Below are positions 33,431 to 45,571 of a stretch of DNA of 64,000 nt, piece by piece. The notes under the pieces were generated by a model, which was given only the letters and a program-made list of their open reading frames with translations, did no database searches and was not told where the DNA came from. Position 1 is the stretch's first letter. Each line of letters starts with the position of its first letter. The translations under genes were made by a program, and so were the position numbers. Origin of the DNA: Datisca glomerata (Eukaryota; Streptophyta; Magnoliopsida; Cucurbitales; Datiscaceae); NCBI GenBank assembly GCA_003255025.1, contig QANY01003934.1, positions 1,302,001-1,366,000 on the forward strand. The letters are read 5' to 3'.

Positions 33431-34544
33431 CACAAGCCAATCTGCTAGACTTCCACCACCAGCCTACTCATGTCAGTGACTTAGCCCAGAGTTACCTTCC
33501 TTATTGACGAGGAGAGAGACAGAGAAGGAACGTGGAAAAAAGGAAACAATTAACTTACCACCAAAGTTTAAGAAAAATCTAATACCGGATGCGTGGACGT
33601 CGTGGAGCTTGAACAATAGAACCAAGCTTAGTGATTGATGGATGATCAAGTAGTTACGCAACCACATCGATTTCTTCAGACACATCAAACTACTTCACTC
33701 AGATCACTCAATGATGCGAACCCATGAATAGACTTGGTCAAAGATATTTAATGAGTTACAATGCAATAAACACTCAAACATGGAGCCCTAGATCTATGTG
33801 AACTCTCCTTCAATGTCCCTCCACCAAATTTACATCTCAACTACGTCAAGAACATAAGAGCAAGATAAAATTACCCTGACATTCAACTCATGCATGATTG
33901 AGCTTGTAGAGATAGGAAAAGTAGCAAGAAGATTTTTTCCATCTCTAGAAGAAAGGGGAGAAAAGATACAGAAAATGAGAGGGAAAAGAGAGGGAGGGGA
34001 TGAGAAATGTAGCTTGAGGATAGCTTCAAATCTTTGTGAAGCTCTTCGAGGGACAATCAACGCAAGGGGGAGAATCTTGGGTTACAAGATTGAGAGAGAG
34101 AGAGAGATAGAGTTGGTGATGAAGTAAAAAAAATATCTATAACTATTACGAAGTTCATTATATTCAACTAAGCAATACATGTCGGGTTCGTCCAATCTTT
34201 TAACTTATTTACCATCTAAACTTGTTATGGTGCGTTTAATAGTATTTTCATTTAAAAGTTATTTATAAAGTTCAAACGAACTATGAAAGAATCTGGATCA
34301 ATGTTTGTTGAGTTTAGTGGTGCATTGTCACCAGTTAGTTATATAGCTCAACACTAGTTTTTACGCTCAATTCTATTTTTATAGTTTTTCGTTAACTATG
34401 GTTATATACAATGGATAGGTAAATAATCAACTCTATATAAATATCTATTGGATTTGTACGTAACTCTTCATGAATTTTGAATATGACAAATAGCTATATA
34501 ATGTGCATAAAATGTGAGAAACGTAGGTATTGTTAGCTACCACA
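33431..34544. other. Intergenic, no gene recognised; GA microsatellite
   Basis: A (GA)8 run lies at about 34092-34107. Open frames here (for example 33894-34127 +, 33473-33688 -) are low-complexity, and none shows a known family. Confidence 0.4.
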
Positions 34545-36335
34545 TGTTACGGACAACAATGTAATACCACCCATATTGCCACCCTAATCCAAGTAACCTT
34601 CTAGCCCAGCAACTATCTCAGCAAGCTTCACATGGAACAACACCAACTAAGCTTAGCAACAGTGCATGGCAACCTCAACATTTTGTTGAGATTTAGTTGG
34701 GAGAGTGTGTGTGTGAATTTTATTGTACATAAACAATATTTCATTGATTAGATCATTGATTACTATCTCTCTTGTTTACTCTATAAATATTTGGAGTGAT
34801 GTTATGGCTTAGTATCGGGAATTAGTATTAAGAAAATCATTTTATTTGTACAACTCATCTTCCCTAACTTGGATCAAAGCAAAATTGGTTCCGAAAGGCA
34901 TTCATCAAACTCTAAGCATAGATGTTTTGAAGACCTTTAGCCTACAATTTGTCACAGTAAGAGTCATGTTGACTTTTGTTGTTATAATACAATGGGGAAT
35001 AAGCCAGCTAGATGTCAACACAGTCTTTTTGCATGGTTCTCTCTTAGAAAACAATTTACATGGCACAATCTGAAGGCTTCACATATGCTTTCACCTCAAT
35101 ACTTTTATAAGCTAAATGAGGCTCTCTATTGGCTCAAACAAGCCCTACAAGCTTATTATGATAAAACTAAAAGCCACACTACTGCATAGGACATTCAAAC
35201 TCACAATATCATATCACTCACTCTTTTTACTGCACATCTCTCACAGATTAATGTTTCATCTTATATGTGTTGAGGTATATTGCTTACAAGGAGTGATGAT
35301 TTCTCATATCAAACTACACTCCACTTTTTTCTCTCAAGCACCTTGAACCACTTCATCACTTTACATGGATTGAAGTTACTGCCACGAGATTTCATCTCTC
35401 TAAAGCTAGGTATTTACCTGACTTGTTGCATAAGTATTATATTATGAGATTCAAGACCTATTCAACTCTTACAACTTACTCTACCAAATTGGCTAGGGAT
35501 GATAGATTGTTTTTGTCTGGCATCATTGAATACATGAGTTTAATTGAGGGACCTTTAGTATGTAACAATAGTAAGCTTAGCTAATATCGTCACATTCCCA
35601 ATTCACTCCATTGACAAGCATGCAAGAGATTACTCATATATCTTAATGGAATAATTCATCAAGGTCTCACTCTCAAGCATGCTATTATCTCTCTAGAAGC
35701 ATTTTCTGATACAAATTAGGTTAGTTGTCCTGGTGAAAGAAGATCCACCTATAGGGTTACATATATCTCAGACATAGTCTCATCTCTTGGCTTTCTAAGA
35801 AGCAGCATGTGGTTGCAAGATCAATCAATAAAAGTGAGTATAAAAAACTTAATGGCATAGCTGAAATTGCATGGATCCCATCCCTGATGCCAGAAATGCA
35901 TCCCACTTCCACAACACCTATCATATGGTGTGATAGTGAAGGCACATCATCCATAGCCTCAAATCATATCTCACATACTAGAACTAAGTACATAGAGATC
36001 GACATACACTTTGTAAGAGACAAAGTGCTAGCCAAGGAGTTGGATATGTTCCCTCAAAAGATCATTAAGTTACTAATCTAATTCTTACCAAACTTCTACC
36101 AAGAAACTAGTTTCAATACTTGAAGTCCAAGATTCATGTGGCTAACAACTTCAGAACTTGAGGGAGGCTGTTAAGGAAAGCAGTGTAATAACATCTCTAT
36201 TGCCACCCTAATGCAAGTCAACTTGTTTCTCAATAATTAAGTCAGTAAGCTTCACATGGAGCAACACAACCTAAGCTTGAATTCATGGCGATCTTCGCAT
36301 TATGTTGAGTTTTTATGCTGAGAGAGAATATTCTC
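34545..36335 (+). mobile_element. Internally deleted copia retrotransposon with both LTRs
   Basis: TGTTACGGACAACAATGTAA at 34545 and TGTTAAGGAAAGCAGTGTAA at 36169 open two diverged LTR copies that share ATTGCCACCCTAAT-CAAGT, CAGTAAGCTTCACATGGA and CAACACAAC-TAAGCTT. A purine tract (GAGGGAGGC) ends at 36168. A degenerate initiator-Met primer site (TTAGTATCGGGA) follows the left LTR at about 34809. Gag, protease and integrase are missing and RT begins about 40 bp inside. The right LTR is recognisable only to about 36335. Confidence 0.7.
34846..36081 (+). pseudogene. Copia reverse transcriptase and RNase H, decayed
   Basis: Translated across breaks this gives RT features: IKAKLVPKGIHQ, SQLDVNTVFLHGSL (with the palm aspartate) and YKLNEALYWLKQALQAYYDK. 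Then, after a scrambled middle, it gives the RNase H part VARSINKSEYKKL, IIWCDSEGTSSIASN and RTKYIEIDIHFVRDKV. This enzyme copies element RNA into DNA. The YVDD segment was not recovered. Several stops and shifts make it non-functional. Confidence 0.8.
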
Positions 36336-36490
36336 ACACCTAATCATAGGACAAAAGAGTGTTCATTCCATTTTTACCTAATCAATATTTCTTCTCTCGT
36401 CGGGGGTACCTTCATTTTATCATCTTTTTCTTCGTAAGTCATTCTTCTCTCATTTTCTTCTATTTCTTCTTCACTTTATCCTCCGTAGAA

Positions 36491-38331
36491 ATGGCTGAAC
36501 GAGTCTTCTCTCCTTCTACTCCTAAGGCTAGAAATCTCAGTGCATTCAGCAAATTTATGAGGGTTTATGCACATGCTTTTCCTCCTGGTGTTCACTGTGC
36601 TCTAGCAAGTGAAATAGTTATGGCCATGCCTTGTAGGCCACCCGCAGATATCACTTTTCACCCAATGTACATAGCTTCAGGATTCAGGTTTCCAATGCTG
36701 CCATAGTTTTAGGATTTTTTCAGTCACTATAATCTTGCCCCGTCTAAATTCACACTGAATACCTATAGAGTCTTGCTTTGTTTTGAGTCCATGAACATGC
36801 TTTTTTATTTAAATTTAGGTCTTACTGAGTTTAGGTTGACTTATTTAGTTAAGTCTAGGGGTAGCTACTACGTTTGCCCCAGAAACGATATTAGAGGGGG
36901 ATTGATTAGGAACCTCCCAAAAGGAGACAAAGGATGTCCTCCAAATCAAGGGAGAATGAGGCGGTGAAGGCCACTGGATAGTGCCTCGGCTTTGGGGAAC
37001 TTTTAGTATGTTACTATGCCTGAGCCTCATTCTCCCCTCTTATTTCTCTTTACTTTCTTTTTCCTTTATGCATTGTTTTTCTCTTGTGGTGCTAACCTTC
37101 ATTGTTTTTCTCTTGTCGCTGCTTATCACACTCCTATCAGAGATTGGAATCCCTTTTTGATCGGTCTAGAAGGGTTGTCTGTGAGGCCAAACTGGTTATA
37201 CTAGTAGATATTCCCATTTCGCGCTTCGTATATGACGTTGAGGAGACTTCTGCTGTCGAGATTTTGTAGCTGGTTCAGAAGATTCAACTGATAGCAGAAC
37301 CAATTTGATCACCTACTACGAATAAATGAGGGGACTTCGCACAATGGAAAGCAGCAGCAACGTCTGTCAGCGGATAGAGAATCCTCTGAGTTCCCGATCT
37401 GCCCCTCCTTTCACTTCATAAGAGGTAAACCTGTATGTTGCCCTTTCTTCTTCAAATTCTCCTCCTCCCATTATCATCATACCGGACACGGTTCCCGCTA
37501 GTCCTCTCGCTTCTTCCCTGGCAAGGAGGACTTCGCCCGTGAGAGAACGGGTAACGGATGAAGGAGCTTGGATCCCCAAGTTCATGGAAACCCCTATGCT
37601 TCCATCATCTCTCAATTTCCTCGAAGATCCGTCGGCATCTCACGTTTAGATTCGTGGGATCATTCTAGAGCGAGATTCATCCATTCTAAAACGGGATGAT
37701 ATTGCGGTTGTCCAAAATGCGATGAGCCATGACCTCGCCAAGGCAAGAGATTATTCTTTTTCCTCATACTTTAGAATGTTTTCCACTACTTATTTTTTTC
37801 TTCGTTACGCAGTTCATCGTGCGTTACAACGCTCTTTTGGAGTATATTACCAAATATGAGGGCGTAGTGGGAATATTTCTCTGAGAGCGGGATGATGCTC
37901 GAGCTAGAGTAGCTAAGCTTCAGATTGAGTTTGAAGTTGTGCAGATGAAGATCGAGACGTTGAAGCGCTCTGACATGGAGCTGTGGGCTACTTCTGGTAA
38001 GCAAGCGAGAGAGATTGAATATCTCAGGGTTGAAAACCTCAAGCTTGCTGAGGATTTAAAAAATCCTGCCGCGGAGAAGGAATTAGCTTTGAGGGAGAAG
38101 GAACTCGAAGCTGAAAAGTTTTATCAAGCAGAATTTGACGCGACAAAAGCTGAGGTTTATATCCTAGGCTACTGCAATGGCATGCGTAAAAAATCTCCTC
38201 GACATACCCTTACTAATCCTCGTGCTAGCCCAACTCTTCCCCCAGCTGAAATTTCGATGGATGTTCCGGTCATAACTCCTTCTACCAAAGTCACGACGGA
38301 TGCCATGGTCAGTACCCCTGTTGTTGAATAG
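36491..38331 (+). pseudogene. Tat-type accessory ORF (Transposase_28, 'putative gypsy type transposon'), fragmented
   Basis: An ATG at 36491 (MAERVFSPSTPKARNL) opens a frame with VYAHAFPPGVHCALASE and SGFRFPMLP. Further pieces to about 36960 read YRVLLCFESMN, LGLTEFRLTYLVKSRGSYY and NLPKGDKG. This matches the plant family annotated as putative gypsy-type transposon. From 37939 a 130-residue frame forms a charged coiled coil (IEYLRVENLKLAEDL, EKELALREKELEAEK) and a Pro/Thr-rich tail ending at 38331. Stops and shifts separate the parts. The function of this ORF in Tat elements is not known. It may be mistaken for a host gene. Confidence 0.65.
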
Positions 38332-39913
38332 TTCATTTATTTTTCTTCATGTAATTTCCATTTCTGCATTTACTCTATTTTTTATTTTCTTGTGCATTTT
38401 CGTTTCTATTCATTGTAATTTCCCCTCTATCAATGAAAAGAAATTTCCTTTTAGCTACTCAATTTTTCACTTTCTTCCATTGTCCTGTACTTGTGAATTT
38501 CCTTCTTATGGCTCAAAGTAAGTTTTTCTTTAATATTTTTCGAACAACGGACTTCAATATTCATCTTGGATTATTGTTGGAAGCTGCATAACTCTGTTTT
38601 GTCCAGACACTTGCTAGATGGTCCATTTAGAACATCATTATTTTTATTAGTTAAAACCTGGATATTTTTTTATTCGTCTCTCAGGGTCATTCCCGAAAAT
38701 TACCATCGTCGATCATTAGTATTTTATGAGAACTGTTGTCCGTTGCCTGTACATTTCCAAAGATTATGCGTTTCTTTTTTAGAACCGTTTGTCTGTTGAA
38801 CATTCATTTCCAATGACTTAAACTACAACAAATAAGACATTCATTTCCAATGACTTAAACTACAACAAATATGAGATTATTGGTTTCTTTAGAACATTGT
38901 TATTTTTCGTTTTTCTACATGGATTTTCGACTCTTATAGAATGTTGTTTAATAAGATTTTCTGACCTTCATCAAATACTTTTAACAGGTGCTTTTGACCC
39001 TTATAGAATTAATATTGACAAGTATTTTTTTATCCTATAAAAGGAGTTATTATTACATTCATTAAACCTTATGAATTGTTGTTTGGGTAATATAGAAACT
39101 TTTCCCAATTTTCTTTTGGTGGCATCTTATAAAATGCTATTTTTATCGTCAATATATAGATACTTGTTTTACATACTTATTTAAAATGCTTAAAATTATA
39201 TACAACACTAATGAAAAGGTTAGTAACATTAATATATCATTTCACTTAGACTAAAACGTATATCCAAAAGTAACGTCACTGAATTAGCCTAATTATCCAA
39301 ATATTATCACCATTTGTTCCAAAACACTGAAAGCCTCTAAAAGTTTCATAACTTCCAAATTTCACAAAAATATCATATAGACCCTAAAACCCAAATCTTC
39401 AAACTTTAGATGTTCATATTCTCAAGTAATTATAGGTGTTGTATTTTAAAGAAAACTCAGTCATATTTTCAAGTCATAAACTTTAATTTTGTTTCTCAAA
39501 AGTGATCCAAACAAAGAAGGATCTAAATTTCCCCCTATTAGATTGTACACTATCACTGCAGATGGATTACGAAATCCACTGATAAAAGTGACATGTTTCA
39601 ACTTTATAAGTCATTGTTTCTACAATTGTACAATATTTTAATGTTTAAACAGAACATATTCTACATTAAGGGTTTTAAACATCAATATCATGTAATCATT
39701 AGAAGATGAAAGCGTAAGGCTAGATCCTTTATCATGCATTACATTTTCCAAGAGAGACAATAAAGATTTTAAATGTCATGACTAGGCAAAGACCAACAAC
39801 TTAATCATCATAGCCAATGAATACTAGATGCCTAACAATACAACAAAAACCCACAACTGGGCAATCAGACTGCTCAACTATTTAAAACATGTGTATAAAT
39901 TTGTAGTTATTTT
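38332..39913. other. Non-coding retroelement debris
   Basis: Around 38690-38880 short repeats (GTTGTCCGTTG, CATTTCCAATGACTTAAACTACAACAAAT, the last twice in 38806-38871) resemble the 77-bp units at 48060-48720, so this is probably 3' UTR of a related Tat element. From about 38900 to 39500 a different AT-rich repeat resembles 60200-60760. No coding region was recognised. Confidence 0.5.
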
Positions 39914-40147
39914 TGTTGAATAAACATTAAATGTTATTTTTAGTGGATTTTAAATTTAAGAATTAAAAAACATAAAATGTCAAAAAATTTTGTAGATAAA
40001 AAGTCAAGAGGTGATAGATTTAATTATTTTTCAGTTTTTTTTTGGAAGAGTAGAGTCTATATAAAGGCCTTGGTGATTTCATTTGAAAATAGAACTAAGA
40101 GAAATACAAAAGTTAAAGTATTACAAGTGAGTTTATTTGAGTTCTCA
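39914..40147 (+). repeat. 5' LTR of the copia element
   Basis: It starts TGTTGAATAAAC and ends GAGTTCTCA. TATATAAA at 40058-40065 is a clear TATA box for element transcription. Confidence 0.88.
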
Positions 40148-40164
40148 AATTTGTATCAGAGCCA
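40148..40164 (+). promoter_or_regulatory. Primer-binding site (initiator-Met tRNA)
   Basis: TTGTATCAGAGCCA lies just after the LTR and matches the plant initiator-Met primer site TGGTATCAGAGCCA except for one base. The gag ATG follows at 40165. Confidence 0.8.
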
Positions 40165-41115
40165 ATGACGAATGTGACGGGTCAAATGCCGCTACCACGA
40201 CTAACGAAGGCGAACTACGAGAACTGGAGCATTCAAAGGAAAGCTCTTCTCGGCTCTCAAGATGCATGGGAGGTGGTCGAAGAAGGGTTCGAAGAACCAA
40301 CAAATACCACGGGATATACGGCGGCTCAAAACAAGACTTTGAAAGAGGCGCGAGCGAAGGATAAGACGGCATTATACATGTTGTTCCGAGCCGTTGATGA
40401 GTCGGGCTTTGAGAAGATTGCCGGTGCAACTACTTCAAAAGAAGCGTGGGACATTTTAGGAAAAGTGTTCAAAGGAGCCGACCGAGTCAAGCAAGTGCGT
40501 CTCCAAACTCTTCGTGGCGAGTTGGAGAGCATGAAGATGAAGGAGTCGGAAAGTGTATCTGACTACATCACGCGTGTACAAGCCGTGGTGAACCAACTCA
40601 TTCGTAATGGCGAAGCGTTAACCGATGCCCGAGTTGTGGAGAAGATTTTGAGATCATTAACCGACAATTTTGAGAATGTTGTGTGCGCAATAGAAGAGTC
40701 AAAGGACCTTGCGACGCTCACAGTCGACGAGCTTGCCGGTCTCTCGAGGCACACGAACAACGTAAGAAGAAAAAAAAGGAGGAGACACACGAGCAAGCAA
40801 TTCAAACCAAGGCGTCAATCAAAGACGAAAAGGTATTCTATTCTCAAAATTTCTGAGGTAGAGGGCGTGGCCGTGGAAGAGGACGGGGTCGAGGAAGAGG
40901 CGGTCGGTCGAACTATTCCAACATCGAGTGCTACAAGTGTTACAAGTATGGTCACTATGCGAAGGATTGCAACTCCGACAAATGTTATAATTGTGGTAAC
41001 ATGGGGCATTTTGCAAAAGATTGTCGAGCTGATAAAAAGGTGAAAGAAACAACCAACCTAGTCTTGGAAGACGAAGCGAATGAAGGCCTTCTCTTGATGG
41101 CTCAAAATGAAGTCA
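40165..41115 (+). pseudogene. Copia gag with two zinc knuckles, one frameshift
   Basis: The ATG at 40165 gives MTNVTGQMPLPRLTKANYEN, a typical copia Gag start, then ALLGSQDAWEVVEEGFEEP and KEAWDILGKVFKGADRVKQV. Near 40745 the frame shifts. In the correct frame there follow an [12 protein letters not shown] run at about 40855-40905 and two CCHC knuckles, [14 protein letters not shown] and [14 protein letters not shown] (about 40930-41025). These bind element RNA in the particle. Two knuckles are more than most copia Gags carry. Confidence 0.9.
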
Positions 41116-42328
41116 ACATCAACAATCACACTCTGTGGTACCTCAACTCGGGGGCAAGCAACCATATGTGCGGTCACGAGTACCTATTCAAAGAGATGCA
41201 AATGATTGAAGATGGTCATGTGTCATTTGGAGATGCATCAAAGGTGGAGGTCAAAGGCCGAGGTATGGTTTGTTACTTACAAAAGAATGGCTTAATAGGG
41301 TCAATCCAAGATGTTTATTATGTACCGGACCTCAAGACCAACATTTTAAGTATGGGGCAACTCACAGAGAAAGGTTACTCGATACTTTTAAAAGGCCGAG
41401 TACTACACTTGAAGGACAAGCAAGGGCGTCTGGTTGCTCTAGTCGAGATGGGAAGAAATCGGATGTACAAACTGAATTGAGAAGCGTGTGAGAAAAATGT
41501 TTGCGAGTCAACGTAGAAGACAAGGCGTCGTTGTGGCATCTCCGCTTTGGTCACCTACATCAAGGTGGTCTAAAAGAGTTAGCAAAGAAGAACATGGTGC
41601 ACGGGCTGCCGGACATGGACTATGAGGGCAAATTTTGTGAAGAATGTGTGCTTGGCAATAAACATACTCTCGAGTTGATTCATACCGACATATGTGGACC
41701 AATCACCCCTGAATCTTTCAGTGGTAAAAGGTACTTCATTACCTTTATCGATGATTTCTCACGAAAAACTTGGGTTTATTTTCTGAAAGAAAAATCCGAG
41801 GCATTCGAGGTGTTCAAAAAGTTCAAAGTGATGGTGGAGAAGGCAGCTGGTAGACACATCAAAGTCGTACGATCCGATAGAGGTGGCGAGTATACTTCAA
41901 CGACTTTCATGGAATATTGCGAGGAGCAAGGCATAAGGAGATTTCTAACCACATCATACTCTCCTCAACAAAACGGTGTGGCAGAGAGGAAGAACCGGAC
42001 TATTCTCGACATGGTTCGATCAATGCTCAAGAGCAAGAAGCTGCCGAAAGCATTCTGGGCAGAAGCTGGGCAATGTTCCATCTATGTACAAAATCGATGT
42101 CCACATGTGAAGTTAGATGATCAAACACCACAAGAGGCATGGAGCGGACAAAAGCTGACAGTTTCTCATTTCAAAGTGTTTGGTAGTGTGGCTTATGCAC
42201 ACATACTGGATCAACGAAGAATGAAGCTCGAAGACAAAAGCAAAAGGTATATTTTTATTGGGTATGATGAGAAGACAAGGGTACAAACTACTCGACCTGA
42301 TAAGCAAGAAGGTGATGGTGAGTCGTGA
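41070..42328 (+). pseudogene. Copia protease and integrase, broken
   Basis: The protease loop reads [13 protein letters not shown]. The family has WxxDSGAS here, so the catalytic Asp is replaced by Asn. A TGA at 41478-41480 ends that frame. From 41501 the integrase shows its zinc-binding part (LWHLRFGHLHQGGL ... CEECVLGNKH), then the DDE residues in LIHTDICGPI, VVRSDRGGEYTS and NGVAERKNRT. After about 42240 the frame shifts and the C-terminal region is lost. Integrase would insert the DNA copy into a chromosome. Confidence 0.9.
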
Positions 42329-42489
42329 TGTGCGAGTAAATGAAGCAAACGAGTGGGACTGGAACAATTCGATGGAGGTTATCATCGAAGTTGGAGAATC
42401 ATCAGTCGTTGCACCAACAAGTATACCAACAAACTCTGAAACTACCGATGATGAAGATGAACCACGAAAACCAAAAATGTGAAGTTTAC

Positions 42490-43583
42490 AAGATTTGTAT
42501 GACTCAACAAATGAGGTACACCTAGTATGTCTTTTAGCAGATGTTGAACATATCAGCTTTGAAGAGGCGATGCGAGACAAGAAGTGGCAAACTGCCATGA
42601 ACGAGGAGATTAAGGCGATTGACCACAACAACACTTGGGAGCTAGCAGAATTGCCGAAAGGCAGTCAGCCTATTAGTGTAAAGTGGGTGTTCAAGAAAAA
42701 GATGAATGCTCAAAGCGAGATAGAATGGTACAAGGTGAGACTTGTTGCAAAGGGATACAAGCAAAAGATAGGAATCGACTATGACGAGGTGTTTGCTCTT
42801 GTTGCAAGAATGGAGACAATCCGATTACTCATTTCACAAGCTGCTCAATTCAAATGGCCAATATTTCAAATGGATGTCAAGTCAGCATTCTTGAATGGTG
42901 TGCTCGAAGAATATGTCTACATCGAACAACCACCCGAGTACATGAAAGTCGGAGAAGAGAAGAAGGTGCTAAAATTGAAGAAGGCGTTTTACGGGTTGAA
43001 GCAAGCACCGCGGGCATGAAATACACGTATCGATACATATTTCAAGGAGAACGGGTTCAAGCAATGTCCCTACGAGCATGTCCTTTACGCAAAGAAGAAT
43101 GGAGGTAACGTGTTATTTGTTGCTCTTTATGTCGATGACCTCATTTTTATGGGAAACAATGATGAGATGATAGAAGAGTTTAAGGGTACAATGACACGAG
43201 AATTTGAGATGATAGATTTAGGCTTGATGAAGTTTTTCCTTGGTTTGGAGGCTAGGCAAGTAGAGACAGGTATTTTTGTATCACAGGAGACATATGCAAA
43301 AGAGATTTTAAAGAAGTACAAGATGGCAAATTGCAACCCGGTATCAACACCAATGGAACCAGGTGCAAAACTCCCAAAGTTCGATGGAGGAGAACGTGTT
43401 GATGCGAGTAGATACCGAAGTTTGGTAGGAAGCCTTCGCTATCTCACATGCACAAGGCCGGATCTTTCATTAAGTGTCGGTATTATAAGTCGGTTCATGG
43501 AGGAGCCGGTTTATTCACATTGGAAGGCGATGAAGCGAATCCTACGGTACATCCAAGGAACGGTGTCACTCGGGTTGTTCTAA
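42490..43583 (+). pseudogene. Copia reverse transcriptase, broken
   Basis: The frame from 42495 holds EEAMRDKKWQTAMNEEIKAI, VKWVFKKKMNAQSEIEWYK, VRLVAKGYKQKIGIDYDEVF, the palm motif FQMDVKSAFLNGVLEEYVYI and LKKAFYGLKQAPRA. A one-base slip near 43015 moves the end into another frame. From 43110 VALYVDDLIFMGNN gives the YVDD box, followed by FFLGLEARQ and LVGSLRYLTCTRPDL. Confidence 0.92.
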
Positions 43584-43601
43584 TCGAAAGCAGAAGATTA
43601 T

Positions 43602-44081
43602 ATGTTGGTCGGTTACTCCGACAGCGATGGGTGCGGAGACATAGACGATCAGAAAAGTACATCAGGATATGTGTTCTTTATGGGAGATACTGCATTTACT
43701 TGGCTTTCCAAGAAGCAACCAATCGTGATGCTCTCGACGTGTGAAGCTGAATATGTGGCAGCATCTTGGTGTGTATGTCATGCGATATGGCTTAGAAATT
43801 TGTTGAGCAAGATGGAGCTACAGCAACTAGCTGCAACCGTGATTCAAGTTGACAACAAATCAGCAATTGAGTTGGCAAAGAATCTAGTGAACCATGAAAG
43901 AAGCAAACACATTGACGTTCGTTTTCACTTTATCCGAGACCATGTGAAAGAAGGAAGTGTGGAATTGGTGCATGTGGCAAGTCAGGATCAAGTTGCGGAT
44001 ATCTTCACAAAACCACTACCGAAAGTACTTCTCGACAAATGCAAGAAAATAATTGGCATGACGGATGGTAGAAGCATTTAA
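43602..44081 (+). pseudogene. Copia RNase H, open frame
   Basis: The 159-residue frame carries GYSDSDGCGDIDDQKSTSGY, AFTWLSKKQPIVMLSTCEAE, VIQVDNKSAIELAKN, HIDVRFHFIRDHV and ADIFTKPLP. It is a nearly full-length copia RNase H with the D-E-D residues visible. It degrades the RNA strand during reverse transcription. It is out of frame with the upstream RT. Confidence 0.92.
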
Positions 44082-44097
44082 GTTTATGGGGGAGTTT

Positions 44098-44329
44098 TGT
44101 TGAATAAACATTAAATGACATTTTTTAGTGGGTTTTAAATTTAGGAGTTAGGAAACATAAAAGGTCAAGAGTCTTTGTAGATGAAAGGGCAATGGGTGAT
44201 AGATTCAATTGTTTTTCAGTTTTTTTAAAGAGTAGAGTCTATATAAAGGCCTTCGTGATTTTATTTGAAAATAGAACTAAGAGGAATACAAAAGTTAAAG
44301 TATTACAAGTGAGTTTATTTGAGTTCTCA
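44098..44329 (+). repeat. 3' LTR of the copia element
   Basis: It starts TGTTGAATAAAC after the purine tract ATGGGGGAG and ends TTCTCA, as in the left copy. It contains the same TATATAAAGGCC box. Confidence 0.88.
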
Positions 44330-44829
44330 TCTTTTACATAACCCAATCAACAAGAAGAACAATTCAAGTCCAAGGTAAAAGAAGACACAAAAATAAACTT
44401 AAAGAAATTCACTTTTGGAAGAGAGTTGACAGCTGAATGTAAATTCTCACCTCAAGTCCAAGATCAGCAAATTTTCTCCAAATTTCCTGACTTGAATGAA
44501 AAATATAAATCATGACAAAAGAAACTCACGAAAGAGAAAACGTGTAATAAAAAATCAGTTGTCAATTAATATAGATAACCTCTAGGAAATTAATCTAATC
44601 CAAAGCCAAGTTAGAGACACATGCCTTTTAAGCCCATTTAGAGCATCTTCAACGTTGACAAAGAGTAAAGCTTCAAACACTAACAATGAAGTTTTGAATT
44701 AACAAAGAAGTGAAGAAATTTAAAAAGTGTAGATAACAAGGGTTTCCCAGCTAATGGCCAACTGCAGAGAGGGAAAAAAAGAAAAATACATGCCTAAAAC
44801 CACTTTTGCCACTTCCCATAAAGCCTAGT

Positions 44830-44898
44830 AACTCATCTACAATCATTGTCACCATGATCATCATCTTCGGGCTCTTGGACTCTATAATTCTTTGTGGT
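44830..44898 (-). pseudogene. Unidentified C-terminal exon-like fragment
   Basis: On the minus strand an AG acceptor precedes a frame reading ELKRTTKNYRVQEPEDDDHG and ending DNDCR with a TGA. It has an acidic tail with coding character, but the family is not recognised. It may belong with the coiled-coil exon near 46105-46165 (ending EKLKSK), with the UPL3-like piece lying between them. Confidence 0.35.
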
Positions 44899-44949
44899 AC
44901 GTTTCAACTCCTAAAGAACAAAAATGAATTTTAAGTAATCCAACAGCAA

Positions 44950-45571
44950 CAGAGCTAAAGCATGTGATAATATGTCTTTAAGAATGCCACTGATTCCAAG
45001 AAGAAGCAGAGTTTTGGCTCCTAATGGGGAACCACATGCATAAGTGGATAGAAGTCGATTATACCTTGTAACAATTTCTAAAGTTACTGACAACTTAATA
45101 GTGTAGTTCAAGGATAAAGGTTGGCATTTGAGAGTGAAGCGCATGGCCTTGATTTTGTGTTAGTTAAGCAAACTTATTGTATAAGTAGGTGTGCTGAGAG
45201 ATGACTGTCCACCTCCAAAAGTGCTGGTGGATACAAGTGAGGCACCTTGTGTCACTATTCCATGATTACATAATACATCTAACTTATCAGAAGATGATGC
45301 AAATGATTCAGCAATTTGTGTTAAACAAATTGAAACATGCTCCAACACCTACCAACATATATATTATATGTGATGAAGGAAAAACTAAAGCAGATATTAA
45401 ATATATTCATATATCGTGAAACAATTACCAACCTTTGCATCATGATATTGAAGAAGGTTAGTCAACAGTGGAATAACTTTCATCACAAAATCAGCAGACA
45501 ACAACATCTGAAGGAAGTTTCTTGCACATATTTGCAGCAGTGGACAATGCTACTCGGTAAGGCACAATACT
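44950..45571 (-). pseudogene. UPL3/UPL4-like HECT ubiquitin ligase fragment (armadillo-repeat region)
   Basis: Three exon-like pieces on the minus strand match the plant UPL3 family. 45571-45433 gives RVALSTAANMCKKLPSD and, after a small frameshifting insertion, LLTNLLQYHDAK. 45348 to about 45183 gives LEHVSICLTQIAESFASSSD and LSTPTYT. About 45064-44955 gives RLLSTYACGSPLGAK and LLLLGISGILKDILS. Introns lie where coding similarity breaks, but the donor after TPTYT has lost its GT. UPL3 attaches ubiquitin to transcription factors. Here only about 120 residues of an about 1,900-residue protein remain, without the HECT domain, so this is a captured or duplicated fragment. Confidence 0.8.

Larger units (their letters stand above)
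39914..44329 (+). mobile_element. Structurally complete Ty1/copia retrotransposon (4.4 kb), frame-broken
   Basis: LTRs at 39914-40147 (234 bp) and 44098-44329 (232 bp) flank, in order, a primer site, gag, protease, integrase, RT and RNase H, which is the copia order. The LTRs differ at many sites (roughly a tenth by eye), with unequal indels. All domains are collinear but divided by several frameshifts and stops. No exact five-base target duplication was seen (ATTTT on the left, TCTTT on the right). Confidence 0.92.

Noticed and set aside
33894..34127. 77-residue + strand open frame and its 76-residue antisense partner
   Set aside because: Low-complexity K/E/R/G composition ending in a GA microsatellite, with no family match.
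36491..36706. Host gene starting MAERVFSPSTPKA
   Set aside because: The pattern is that of the Tat-type putative gypsy transposon ORF, and the frame is broken further on.
39909..44334. Five-base target-site duplication around the copia element
   Set aside because: The flanks ATTTT and TCTTT do not match well enough to claim one.
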